Below are positions 21,020-34,200 of a stretch of DNA of 64,000 nucleotides, one piece after another. Location of the stretch: positions 10,540,001 through 10,604,000 of the forward strand of contig QCXZ01000053.1 of NCBI GenBank assembly GCA_025024175.1, given 5' to 3'. The notes under the pieces were generated by a model. The model was not told the origin of the DNA, made no database searches, and saw only the letters and a list, made by a program, of their open reading frames with translations. This stretch comes from Rhyzopertha dominica. Its lineage: Eukaryota; Arthropoda; Insecta; Coleoptera; Bostrichidae. Every line of letters begins with the position of its first letter. The stretch's first letter is position 1. The position numbers were made by a program, and so were the translations under genes.

Positions 21020-24000
21020 ATTGTCCAATAAGTTTATTGACCCCCACTGGAAAATAAAATTACTTTGATTGAATAATCTTCGTCATGTTCACTAACTCAA
21101 AGTTATCTACCTCTTCTACCATTATTATTAGCATAGATAAGTTAACATTAAACTTATAGGTGTATCAAAGATATAGCCACCCAGATTTTTTTTTACAAAT
21201 CTTCCTCATATTTATATACATATACAGGGTGATCATATAACATTTATTATTTACCAAATACTGAAGCTTTCAACATGCAAGGCAGTGCAGAAAGCCAAAG
21301 ATAAAAGATGATAATTAAAGAAACACATGCTGTTGTAAGCTTTTTTTGAGAATTTAACAAATCTGCTTCCCTACTCCTAAGGAGTATATTTCCCGTGTTA
21401 TCTAGGTTGGTTCAACTTCCATGGAACACATAGTATGTTGCTCACTTTATTTTGTTTTTTCTGTAATAAATGACTGTTGTACGTTGCCGTATTTATTGTG
21501 CATTAGAGATACCAGGTAGAAACTATTCAAGAGAACTGCTCCTTTAAAGGGAGATAACTCCCTTAATCTAAAAACAAATTCAAACACAGACACATCATTT
21601 TTCAGGGTAATTTTGAGATATGCCCGACAAAAACCAAAATTTAATGTACTCTAAAATTATATAAACAGGGTTTTTCTGTATATCACTGATGTTATATGGA
21701 TAATGAAACTCTGCCTTCAACAGTTATATTTATTTTGTAAGACAAAACATAAAACAATGAAGAACAACTGTGTGAACAGCAACATATAGAGTTCATAAAA
21801 CAGTAAATAAATAATTATAATGTTAGTAAAAAAAATAATATTGCATAGTTATTATATTATAAATCCCTTACTTGGATATAAATAAATCTTGTACAAACAT
21901 AAATACAAAACAAAAAATAAATGCTGTTAATACAGTGGCAGATCTAAAAAGCGCACCACAATAAACAGAAAGAGATCATCAATTTCCTTCCCCAATAATT
22001 CTTGCATGGGTCGCGTAACTGCCACTGTATTTAACAGTATTAACCTATAAAGGATGATCATTTAAAGCTAACAAACATCCATGTTTTTGCATCTATTCAT
22101 GACACAACCTTGCTATAAATCTGGTCAACAAAAAGCTGCAATTTCAAATACTGTAATGCTCCTAGAAAATACACTATCATCTATATAACAAAAAGAAACA
22201 GAAAATATAAAAGATATTCAAACATAAAAGTGTTTTTAATGTGTTTCAGGCTAATTAGTAAAGACATAATTTACTTTAGGTCAAAAAAAAATGATGTAGT
22301 TGTGTAGTTAAAAAAAATGAAGCTTGTAAGTCTGTCCTAGCAAATACCTCTGGATCTATTGATAGAAAAAATGGAGTATACCATAAAACATCATTTGACC
22401 AATATTATGGTGTGTATTTACAACTATTAAAATTGTATCAGTCAGGGAGGTAGAGTTATATTCTTATGGTCATTTTACCCCATAATTTTTTTTGTACTCA
22501 ATAGTCTAAATCTGACTAATAATGGAAATCTAATGGCAGTCATCAGTGATGGGGTTGGTTGTGAAAAAAAAGCACATCATGTAAAAAAATCCAAAAATCT
22601 GTTGAATTAATTTGAAAATATGTAACATAAATGTTTTAATAATAAAAAGATAGTTAAATGTGTCACTAACGGGGAATTATGACAGTCACTAGTATAAAAA
22701 ATTGTATTTCAAGTTCAACATATTCATTGTTTATTTGACTGATGAAAATAATATGCTATTACTGAAGTATGCGTATTTAGTAAAACTTGCAAAAATAAAA
22801 TTGATACGATCATTAAAAAATTCATTCATCAATATAAGTTTTATGTTGAATACATTTTTTCTTTACACCCTGTCACCCCCCACTATCTACGGCCCTGTTA
22901 CTGCTACCAGTACAATGGCTTGCTTGACCAACTTTTTTATGAACGTCCGTTGTATTCAGGACCACAGTTTCTGTTTATTTTCATTTTACGTAAGAAATAT
23001 AAAATAATAATTTTAAATACATGGTAATTAATTCAAAGGAAAAAAGTACAAACACAAACTCTTTTTTCTAAAGCATGGAAATATTTATTTTGTAATAATA
23101 AATGACTAATACAAAAATTTGAGATGGCAAAAAAGGTATTAAAAAAGCAACACTCAACAGGTTACTTGTCACTAGACAATATACCAAATGTGTCCTGTCG
23201 GAACAAAATATTTTTAATGGAAATAACTTTGTTCTAATGGAATAATTAAAATAAAGACACATGTTAGGTTTAAATAATCATCCAAAAAGGTTTATATAAA
23301 CAACAATGCAGTTGGGTACCATTTATATTTAATGACAAGTACTAGATAATCTATAAAAAACTTATATTAGTAAAAATAAATAATAAAATGACATAGATAA
23401 TGTAAGGTAATCGAGAAATCTCCATAAAATCGTATTATTACATTCACATCTTAGCTTGTTTATGATTATTACGACACAAACCGTTTTTAAGGCCATGGAT
23501 TCAGAAATGCATTAATAAAAATTCTTGGTAAATACATTTGTAAGATATAATTGGACACCAAGTATTAAAGTAATTCACAGCCCTCATTTGTGATTTACAA
23601 GCTCTTAAAAAATAAAAAATTGAATTGCATAATAGTTACACTTTCAGTTCTTTAAACCTCTTAATATAAAAAAGATGTACTAACAACTGCTATGCTAGGT
23701 GAAATATATTATAAAGGTACAATATTCCTTTTTTTTCTAATATTTAGGTCACCAGTTGGGTAACTGCCAATAATAGTTGCTACAATGATAGTATACACTG
23801 TGACAAAGTAACTGGCAAAAATAATATAACCACTACTGTAAACACATTAAAATTGATGTTTTTTCCAGGCTGTTAGGATTTCTTTTGGCGTTATGTATAA
23901 AATTACAAGTCAATATTATTACCATCCCTAACAACTTAAAAGTTTTCACAGAGGCTTTTTTTTCTCTTTAGATACTATTTGTCTTTCATACTAAAGGATT

Positions 24001-24866
24001 TGAATTTTCTACTACCGAATAATTATTGAATTATTTTTGTTCAAGCATTCATAGTCTATCCAGATTTGCTGCTTCCAGAATTATGAGGATAAATATGCAG
24101 CAGAAAAATATAAATCTTGCTAATAACTAAAGGTTTTGGACACACAAAATATTTTTATAGAATAAACTAGTAGGTTTTGAAATCAGAAAAAAAAATGTGT
24201 TGCTTATATTTTTAGCAGACTGGAACTACTAAAAATCGAAGACCAAAAATTATTTCAGAAAGGGACAAAAAAACGCTAGTAAGAATTTACTAATCAGAAA
24301 GGTGGTTTAATCTATGCCACATAGAATACAGGGAGTAATTAAGGCAAAAAGAACATGTAGTAACAACATATTAGGCGCAAATGATCCAAACACATAATTG
24401 AATTAATTGAAGAGCTTTGATAGTGTAAATGTAACATGTAAATTGGTCAATGAAATCATTCAATATTTACAAAGAAATAATGTAACAATCGGCAAACAAT
24501 TTCTGAAGAAATAGTATCCAAACTTTAAGTTGTTAAGGTTATATTAGAGTGCAAAGAAATACTGCCTTTTAGAATTCAGAGCTGATTAACAATTAATAGA
24601 GATACTGCAGAACATACTGGAATATAATTTGGTCACAGTAAATCATAAAATATAATTTAAAATGAAAGATGCTGTATTGTGTATGCCTAAAAGAAAAAAA
24701 ATGCTGACCTGTTTTAAAATGGCAGATTTGTATTGTTGAAAAAACAATTTCAAAAAGTGATGTTTCTAAAAAACAATATTACTGAAGAAACCAAAACTTT
24801 TCAACAAAAGTCAAACTGAGTTTAATGTTATTATTATTATTATTATTGTGGTGTAGTTCATGTAGT

Positions 24867-24872
24867 TTTATT
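24867..24872 (-). terminator. Candidate poly(A) signal of STING
   Basis: AATAAA on the minus strand lies about 350 nt after the STING stop codon. It is the best match found on that side, but AT-rich sequence makes chance matches likely. Confidence 0.35.
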
Positions 24873-25221
24873 TAACTTGCACAGTAAAAAATTATGATCT
24901 TCACAAGACAGTCTGGAGAAGTAAAAATTACTACTCTAAAATTAACAAAAATAAAAAATAATTTACATAAAAAAGCAACAGTACAACTTAAATTCTTCTT
25001 TTCCTTTTTTTGTTATTAGAAAATTGATCAAACTGAATGATTATGAAAACAGTAAAGTACTATCATGCAACCATTACCTCACTAAAACTTTTGTACAAAT
25101 CACTGAGAATTCTCATTATTTTAGTAGATTCACAATTATCACAAATTGTGTTATTATCCACACAAAATCTTACATTAAGTTAGTATTGTCAAATATTAAA
25201 ATGCCGATTTTTAAAGTAACA

Positions 25222-28200
25222 TCACTTGGTTTTGGCTTTAATTTCGTTAATTCTTCTTAAAAGAATTTCACTTACATCCCTGAACGTCTGGTCAGGATAC
25301 TGATCTGTAGATGAAAATGGATGTTTTAAAATTAGAAACCACTTAAAATTTGCTTACCATCAAAGAATATCAGCTCGCATAGTCCTCGGCAGTCTTTGTC
25401 ATCTTCCAGGATTTTCTTTAAAGTCCGATAAAAACTCAGTATAATGTCTTTTTCATATCTATTATACTTTTCTGTAAAAAAATGACTTGTTATTTCAAGA
25501 TATCGCTAAACTTACAGCAAAAACAAAATTCACTGTCAAAGAGTGGAAATTTTTGTAATGAAAAATAACATATTGCAAACGATAATAATAAATATAATAA
25601 ATTATCTTTTTTCAGCTTTGAACTTAGGAGTTAACTTCTTAGTAGCCCGCCAAACTTTTCAAATCGATTTGTAAGCGATAAGTTGTAACCTTGTGTATAC
25701 ATATTATTAATATGTATACACAAGGGTTGTAATTTGTAAGCGCATAGTTATTGTTCGATGAAACACCAATTATCAACTTAAACAGTTGTGTAAAAAAGAC
25801 ATCATTTTTCAATTTACCAACCACCATTAAGATAAATTTTAAAACCCAAAACTGTTGTTATTAAGTACCCGAGTATTACCATTTTTTTTATATAAATAAG
25901 CTAATAACTTTGTCAGTAGTTCCAAAAATGGAATGGGTGCTGTTATATTACTAAATAATAATACAATTGCATATGCATCCAAAGACAGACATGCAAAAAT
26001 AGAAAAGGATTTGTTAGCTATTGTGTTTGTATGTCAATGATTCTACCAATATATCTATGCAGCACACATACAAATAGAAACACAACATCAGCCATTATTA
26101 GATGCTATATTTATTTTAAAAACTACTAAATCAATGTGTATTATGATCTAAATGTAAAGCATACACCAGGATTATTCTTAAAAATTACTAATACTTTGTC
26201 TAGAGCTTTTGATACAAAAAAGAATTTCTGTTTGGCAAAGATTTACAGAAACAGATCCCAAATTAAATGAACTAAAACAAATTATTAAAAGGGATAAGTA
26301 ATAACAAATCCTAAAGGAGTTCTCACAAAAGGCACTCAAATAATTCCAAAATAAACATGTAAAGAAATGTTAGTATGTGTTCATTAGAATCATTTAGGTA
26401 TTAATAAAACCACATTGCAAGATGTTGAGCTTATTTATTGGTCATAATAATAATAACAAATTATACACAAAAAATAAAAAAATAGTGCCTAAATATAACG
26501 TTAAAAATTACATTAAAGTACCTAATAAATGATAAGCAGCAAAAGTAATTAATTAACAGCAGTAATAAGACAATTTTGCCAGATTTTTAAGAAGCAGATA
26601 AGGTATATGAATATACGACCATATTACAAAAGTATGGCAACTAGCCACATCATTATACTACAATGTAAAATGGTAAAAAATATTGTAGAAATATAACGTT
26701 TTTGTTTGACTTAAACAGTGACAAAGAAAGTGAAATAGCCAATGAGGTAACAACTAATAAGGATTCTGAAAATAAATGTGAACTAAACAATCACAAAAAT
26801 GTTAGATGTACAAAAAGCAGTAGAGTTGTAAAAATGCTGTCCCATTTGAGAGATTTTGTGGAATATTAGTCGGGACATTTTGTTAAATGTACTTACCATT
26901 TCATCTTGTGTAGTACAAAGAATAGATACTTACCTTGAATGTTTACTTACCTGTTTTNCTTTAGNCATTAGTTCTTGTAGCCTTTGGTTATTTATTCTTC
27001 ATACAATCCTATCCTTTACCGTTTCGTCTCTAACAGCTCCATAATCACATTTTCCAATTAGTTTNTTCTGTCAGAAACGAACAGAATGTCTTTCCTGATT
27101 GTTCAACTGTGGTGTTAAAGTGTGATCACACAACATTTGATTACTTATCGCTACAAAGTGGTTCTCTACAATTTTCATGACTTTCACAGGATTCTTCTTG
27201 AGCCTAAGTCAAACGTTTCCAGGGCTTCACGTATTTCTTAACCAGTGCCATGAAAAAACCAGATACAAAAGTAACTGTCTTGAATTTTTCCCCAAACGGT
27301 CGCTTGGCAACCCATAGGTCATGTAAAAACTGTATTTTCTTCTATTTTTCAACTCTTTAGAATTAATTCTAGCAGGATTCACTAACTACAAGCTATTACT
27401 GAACTTTTACTGACTACACCATGTAACATGAGACACTAATTGAAGACATGTTTATTAAAAAACCGCTGCAAACTGAATCAATATTTCCACATTCAATTGT
27501 CAAAATGACATTTACGTTTTTATTTCTTATACTATACAATTAGTAATCAGGTTTTGAGCATTTTTCCACTCTACACATTTTTTCTAAGACAAACAGTCCT
27601 CGTGATAGCAAAAATATATAAATTTTAAAATCGTTTTTTTTTATATAACTCGAATATTATTAACATAACAAAAAAATTACAAAAGTGCTTTCTGATTAGA
27701 AATTTAATTTTCTATATAACACTAAAATTTAAAAAAAATCGTACGAGCAGGGTCCAGGTTTTTGAATAAATTTTCTAAGACACTTTTTGTGAGAGATTTT
27801 ATTTCCTATCTGATGGTATTTTCATTTTTTGAATATATTAAATATATTCGGAGATATTTAGGAAAAACCGTTTTCTTTAAGTGACGCTTTTTTGCTATTA
27901 TCTTCTAAACAGTTTGCTGCACTGAAAATTTATAAGAACGAATAATACTCGCAGTTATACTAGTAATCACATACTAAAACGAAAAAAAAAATAAAAAAAT
28001 AAAAATTTGCAAAAAGGGTAGTTACCCCTCAATTTCGCCCCCTTCCCGATACCCCACAAACAATAGGTCGTTTTGGGTGGTTCAGATTTATACGTTTGCC
28101 AAATTTCAAGTTCATATATTAAGTCTTTCGAACGTTATCGTGTCCACAAACAATACCACAGACACAACAGACTTTAGACAAACAGACAAGAAATTATTTG

Positions 28201-31200
28201 TTGCTCAAATTTTATTTTTTTGCGTTTTCGACCATTTTAAAGCAAATGAGCAAATAAAAATTTTTGAAAATTTTTTTCGCGATACAATACTTTCCATCCG
28301 TTGGATGTGGAAGTAATTAGCTTGAGTACAATGGGGTCGTCCCACAATTTTTTTCATTTTACATTTATAATGTACATAAAAATTGAAGCACAAAGAAATT
28401 TTTTTGCGATTTTTTCCGGTTCCTGTTTACCGAGAAAAAAATGTCAAAGTATGGATTTTCAATATCTGTTTCAAATACCTCGATATTCCACCACGGAGAT
28501 GACATAAAAGGTTCTCAAGGTTACGAAAGCGAGAAACGCCAATAATAGTCAGTGCTCTGGCGGCATTGCAAGTAATATTTGTTTAAATTTTTTTGAGCTG
28601 CAGCGCTCGTAAACTGGCATTGTGACACTGATACTCAACTTAAGGAGTATTTGTGAAAATAACTTAAATCATCCTTCAGTCGGTTTATTCTATAATGAAC
28701 AGTTCAATATAATAAGCGCATTCACTGGCATTTTGTTAAAACCAAAGACATTTAAATCAAGTAGACTAGGCATCTGTTCGTTTTGTTTGACTGCAATATG
28801 TGCAGGTGGGGTAAGGTGGGGTAAGAGGCTCCATTGGAGTCCGGTGTTGTGATTGGTTGCGATTCAAATGGCATCAGTTTCGGCGGTTCAGTCACCTGTT
28901 TTGGTTTTACACCGTTATAAGTGGCTTTTCCATTTTCAACAAAATCTGCTTTCTGGAAANGTGTGAATAGGGTTAAGGTATGTTATTTATGTAATAGACG
29001 ATACGCGAAAGCCTCCACTCACTTGTATTATCGGTAATAAGTAATAAGTACGTGTTTGACAGATGACCTCATGCGAACATGTAAATATATCAGTGGCGTG
29101 GCATAAATATTCTTTTCTTAATTCACCACAATGGGTACCGTGACTTCTTGATGTGATAAGATGAATTGCATATTTTTTTCACAATAAGCGAGATGTATCT
29201 TACATAGTTACAGTTATGTAGATATTTTGTATCTTGTTATACTCATATTATGTTAATAATAATAAATGTTAATGGTTAATCATAAACTACTTTATTCATT
29301 ATAGAATATTGTTGTAAATTAAAATGAAGACCTTTGTGGTGTAGGTAATGTTGTGTGGAAAAGTAAAATTGGGCTGTAGGTCACAATAAATACCCAATAC
29401 AAACATTTTATTTCTGTCAAGCTGTTGAAGATATTTCAATATGCTTCTTCAGTTATCATATAATTTAGTGATGTTCTTGTATGATTATTTTATGATTTAA
29501 TGATCCTCCTGTGTTGCCCCCAGTTATATGTGATATGGTCTGTAACTATAATGGTTGTGTGAATATTATATCCATACGATATAAATTTTGTGTTTCTTTA
29601 CAAATAAAGAAACCAATAGCCTTTAGCACCTGAAGGAGTGAAACAACTCCGAAAGCTGAAATATCTAATCGAATTGGTTCATTTATCATGTACCTACATA
29701 GCAATTTTAATTATTAATTTTATTTTGCATTATCCTTCTACACTCTACGCTACTGACCCAAGTTCTTCGCTCCCCTGACGTCCTTCCCTTCTCGCCCATT
29801 TGATTGCATTCAAACAACCTGCCTATAAGCTGAACCAATGCCATATCTAGCTATATATATGATCGAAGGTCCCATGTGCAACGTAATAACCCTAACCTTA
29901 CTCTAGCCACGCGTTTTTGTTTACATAGTTTGGTCAAACTTTCGAGTTTCATATTTGTCAGATTAAGTGATGGAGCAAAATGTTGTCGTTACGTTAAGAA
30001 GTGTTTTGATAAATAGTTACAGGTTATTCCTATGTTTACATTATAAAATTATAATATTGACGCTGACGGTTATACCTTCGCTCCTCTCTCTCACTCCCAT
30101 TGCATTATTGAATTTCTCTGGCTATTTATAAAACTGACAACAGTGAGCACCTTGTTACCTAGGGAGCTGTAACAGTGCGCATGACGGAAATTAAGAACCT
30201 TTTGCGTAGTTGTTGGGGAATTAAGTAAATGTTTGAAACAGGGTAATTTTTTCGACCGCCGTTTGTTACGAGTTGAATTAATCTAAGCAAAATAGATGCG
30301 TAGAACTAGTATTCATGACGTAAGCAATAAAAGGCATAGACGAGGGTGAATGCTTTCAGCGTCCATAATATAAGATAATATTTTGTCAGATAGATCCTGT
30401 CTCTTGAAAACACTGACAAAAAGTTAATAGTCTGACGTTTCGATTACACCTGTAATCTTTGTCAAAGACGAAGAACCTCAAAATTTGCCTGACACAAGTT
30501 CAAACAAAATTTTGAAAGTAAATAAACAAATCACCAAGGATGCGAGACGTCATAGAAACAACGTGCCAACCTTATAAAAAAGAACCTAACAATGAAAAAG
30601 GAACTACCTACTTACTAGACATACACGAACTACTTGATAAAAGATAACTACAAAATAGCCTTCCAAATATCACCTAATTCATAATTTCCACAATCCCTAT
30701 TAAAATTATCAGTATTCCTACAAATTTCTATAGCTTCTTTTATTAGATGTTTGTGATAAATTTTTCTCTATGTAAAATTTTTGTTTTATCAAAATCAATC
30801 ATGTGTTTAGTCAAATATGAGTGTTCAGCTACGGAAGATTTATCTATCTGTTGCAACCTAGTAGCACGTATGTGTTCTTTCAAACGCGTACCTACTTTTC
30901 TTTTAGTTTGACCTATGTAACANTTGCCGCAAGAACAAGTAATTTTGTAAACACCTTCACTCTCTAAATGTACTTTATCTTTAGTAGAACTTAAAATTTT
31001 ATCTAAATTATTATATGTACTATCAACAACTAAAATATCGTGTTTTCTAAGCATCCTCTTTAATTTTTCCGAAAGGCCTTGTACATAAGGCAAACTCAAC
31101 TTCAATTTACTTTGTCCTGGCTGAGAATTTACTTGATTTGAGCACTTTGATTAAAAACTGACCAAATATTCTTACTGCTATAACCATTTCTCACTAGCGC

Positions 31201-34200
31201 TGATTTAAGATGATATATTTCTTTTTGTATAGAACTTTCGTCTGATATCCTTTGTGCTCTAACAAATAACGTCCTTATAACACTATTCTTTTGAGAAGTA
31301 GGGTCGTGAGATGTGGCATGTAAATATCTGTCTGTGTGTGTTGGTTTTCTGTAAACCTTGTGTCCTAACTGTCCATTGTTTGTTCGGTAAATTTTGACAT
31401 CCAAGAAAGGTAAACTACCATTGCTTTCAAAAGAATAGTCTTATAAAGCAGTTATTTGTTAGAGCACAAAGGATATCAGACGAAAGTTCTGTACAAAAAG
31501 AAATATATCGTCTTAAATCAGCGCTAGTGAGAAATGCTTATAGCAGTAAGAATATTTGGTCAGTTTTTAATAAAAGTGCTCATCCAAATCAAGTAAATTC
31601 TCAGCCAGGACAAAGTAAATTGAAGTTGAGTTTGCCTTATGTACAAGGCCTTTCGGAAAAATTAAAGAGGATGCTTAGAAAACACGATATGTTAGTTGTT
31701 GATAGTACATATAATAATTTAGATAAAATTTAAGTTCTATTAAAGATAAAGTACATTTAGAGAGTGAAGGTGTTGACAAAATTACTTGTTCTTGCGGCAA
31801 GTGTTACATAGGTCAAACTAAAAGAAAAGTAGGTATGCGTTTGAAAGAACACATACGAGCTACTAGGTTGCAACAGATAGATAAATCTTCCGTAGCTGAA
31901 CACTCATATTTGACTAATCACATGATTGATTTTGATAAAACAAAAATTTTACATAGAGAAAAATATTATCACAAACGTCTAATAAAAGAAGCTATAGAAA
32001 TTTGTAGGAATACTAATAATTTTAATAGGGATTGTGGAAATTATGAGTTATATGATATTTGGAAGGCTATTTTGTAGTTATCTTTTATCAAGTAGTTCTA
32101 GTAGGTAGGTAGTTCCTTTTTCATCGTTAGGTTCTTTTTTATCAGGTTGGCACGTTGTTTCTATGACGTCTCGCATCCTTGGTGATTTGTTTATTTACTT
32201 TCAAAATTTTGTTTGAACTTGTGTCAGGCAAATTTTGAGGTTCTTCGTCTTTGACAAAGATTACAGGTGTAATCGAAAAGTCAGACTATTAACTTTTTGT
32301 CAGTGTTTTCAAGAGACAGCGATCTATCCGACAAAATGTTATCTAATAAAAGGCATAGGTTAAAACTATCAAATTTTAATGTGCGGGACGACCCTATTGA
32401 GTATTTCAGCGTTTTTATAAAAAGCACCAAAAAGTAAAACAAGGCAAAATACAAATTAGTTACTTACCATTATATTTGCTGACGAGTATATCATGAAACG
32501 TCTTAACGGGAGTTGCATACTCTGCACAAATATAAATTTTTTCACCTTGTTGTGTATTTATTTTATAAACAGAATTTTTATATGATCTATTTTTAACCCC
32601 TGCCACTGTCTGTTGCTTTTCGTCTAAGGGCTGTAATCAAATCAAATTATATTAATCTTATAAATTATTACTCTTACATACCCGGCTTTCTTCTATAGTA
32701 GGATTATTTTCATTTTCCAGTGTTGTCGGACAATATCCTGACAATGGAATCAAGATAAATAGTTTTTTGACAGCAAAATTTACACCTTGGGTATCTTCAT
32801 AAGTGGTCATTAGTTCTGTCAGATTTTTATCCTGCGTTCCTTTTTTCGGCAAAATGATGTTTAAATATCCCTGTTTAAAAGAATGTGCCATTGCAGAACC
32901 ATAATCCAAACCAACTAATTCGTTTTCTATCGACAATGAAGTCTTCACAGGACACTGACCCTGAATTATTTAAAACCATGATTTTATTTAGAACACAAAT
33001 ATGATATAGCTACAGTGCTTGTTTTATTGCATTAAGTGCAAGCAAATACAGAATGATCATAAAGTTTGTAACGAAATTCGTAAATTAGTTATGTTTAAAT
33101 TGACGTCTTTTAAACATAAAAATTTTGTTGATCATTATTACAACCACCAACTGTTTTTTTCATTTCTCAAGATGCTTTTCAATTCTCTATTAAAAAAGTG
33201 TTAGGTACATTTGATTAATTGAAGCATATTATTCAGTATAAAATCAAAGGCACTGGACTAAGTTTGTTTTGGTCTCTGTCGCAACCGCATGTGACTGTTG
33301 GATTTTTTTGGGACCAGTCTATCCATAATGACGTTGTACCGCAACGTCCGCTATATTTGGAGTTTAAGTTTTGGCGGGAACATTCAAATTTACCAAAGTT
33401 TGTTTTTCTCTACCTTCATCAATAATGGGTTTTCATTATTGATCTATTCCAGTTCCCATCTAAATAAAACAAACATTTAGAAAATGTAAGGTTCCCGCTA
33501 AAACTTTTATTCCAAATATGGCATACGTTGCAGTATTGTATTCCATTTAGTGACTGTAGTACCTACTAGCGATGGGAATAATCGAGATATTTCAATAATC
33601 GATTATTTCGTATCCATATATTTTAATAATCGGCTAATATTAGTAGTTAAACATTAGTAGTACTACATCTTTAGTTTTGTAGGGCACAGATGCAATTTCC
33701 AGTATTCATGCTATATCGTTGTCGTTCTCATTGCGAATGCTCGTATTTTTTATATACATTTGAGTACTTACTACTGTTTAACGATCCCTGCAACTTCAGT
33801 GCCATCGGAACGTGTTTTTTTCAAAAAGCTGGACAGCTTACTAACTTGCGAAGGAATAGATTATCGCCAAAACACCTAGATCAAATTCTATTTTTAAACA
33901 GCATTAAAGATTTTGTTAAATTTTGTGTTGAATGATAAAAACATTTTTTTTCTAAGACACATATTTCGGTTGCTTTTCCATTAAATTATTTTTTGGCATA
34001 TGGCATTTATATATTTTATACTTAGGTATTCTAATTCATAAAGGAATGGGGTGTAAGACAACTATTGAAACTGAACAAGACAATCACTTACAATGTTTCT
34101 ATTTTGCTCTACTATCCTAATACAACCATCAGTTATTTAAAAAAATTACACACGAATAGTTTATAACAATTACAAATCTGGAGGGTCCGTTCGTCCTGGT

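Larger units (their letters stand above)
17600..25221. other. Gene-poor intergenic region between GAPDH and STING
   Basis: No host gene could be supported. The region holds a decayed pogo/jerky-type transposase (18740-19700) and a MITE (20612-21019). The remaining sequence is AT-rich and without recognisable coding. An ACAGGGTGAT terminus at about 21224 has no visible partner. The last few hundred bases are the 3' side of STING. Confidence 0.5.

Noticed and set aside
30373..32344. Inverted repeat as a CRISPR or viral inverted terminal structure
   Set aside because: The arms encode reverse-transcriptase end and GIY-YIG domains of a Penelope-like element and are flanked by one target duplication.
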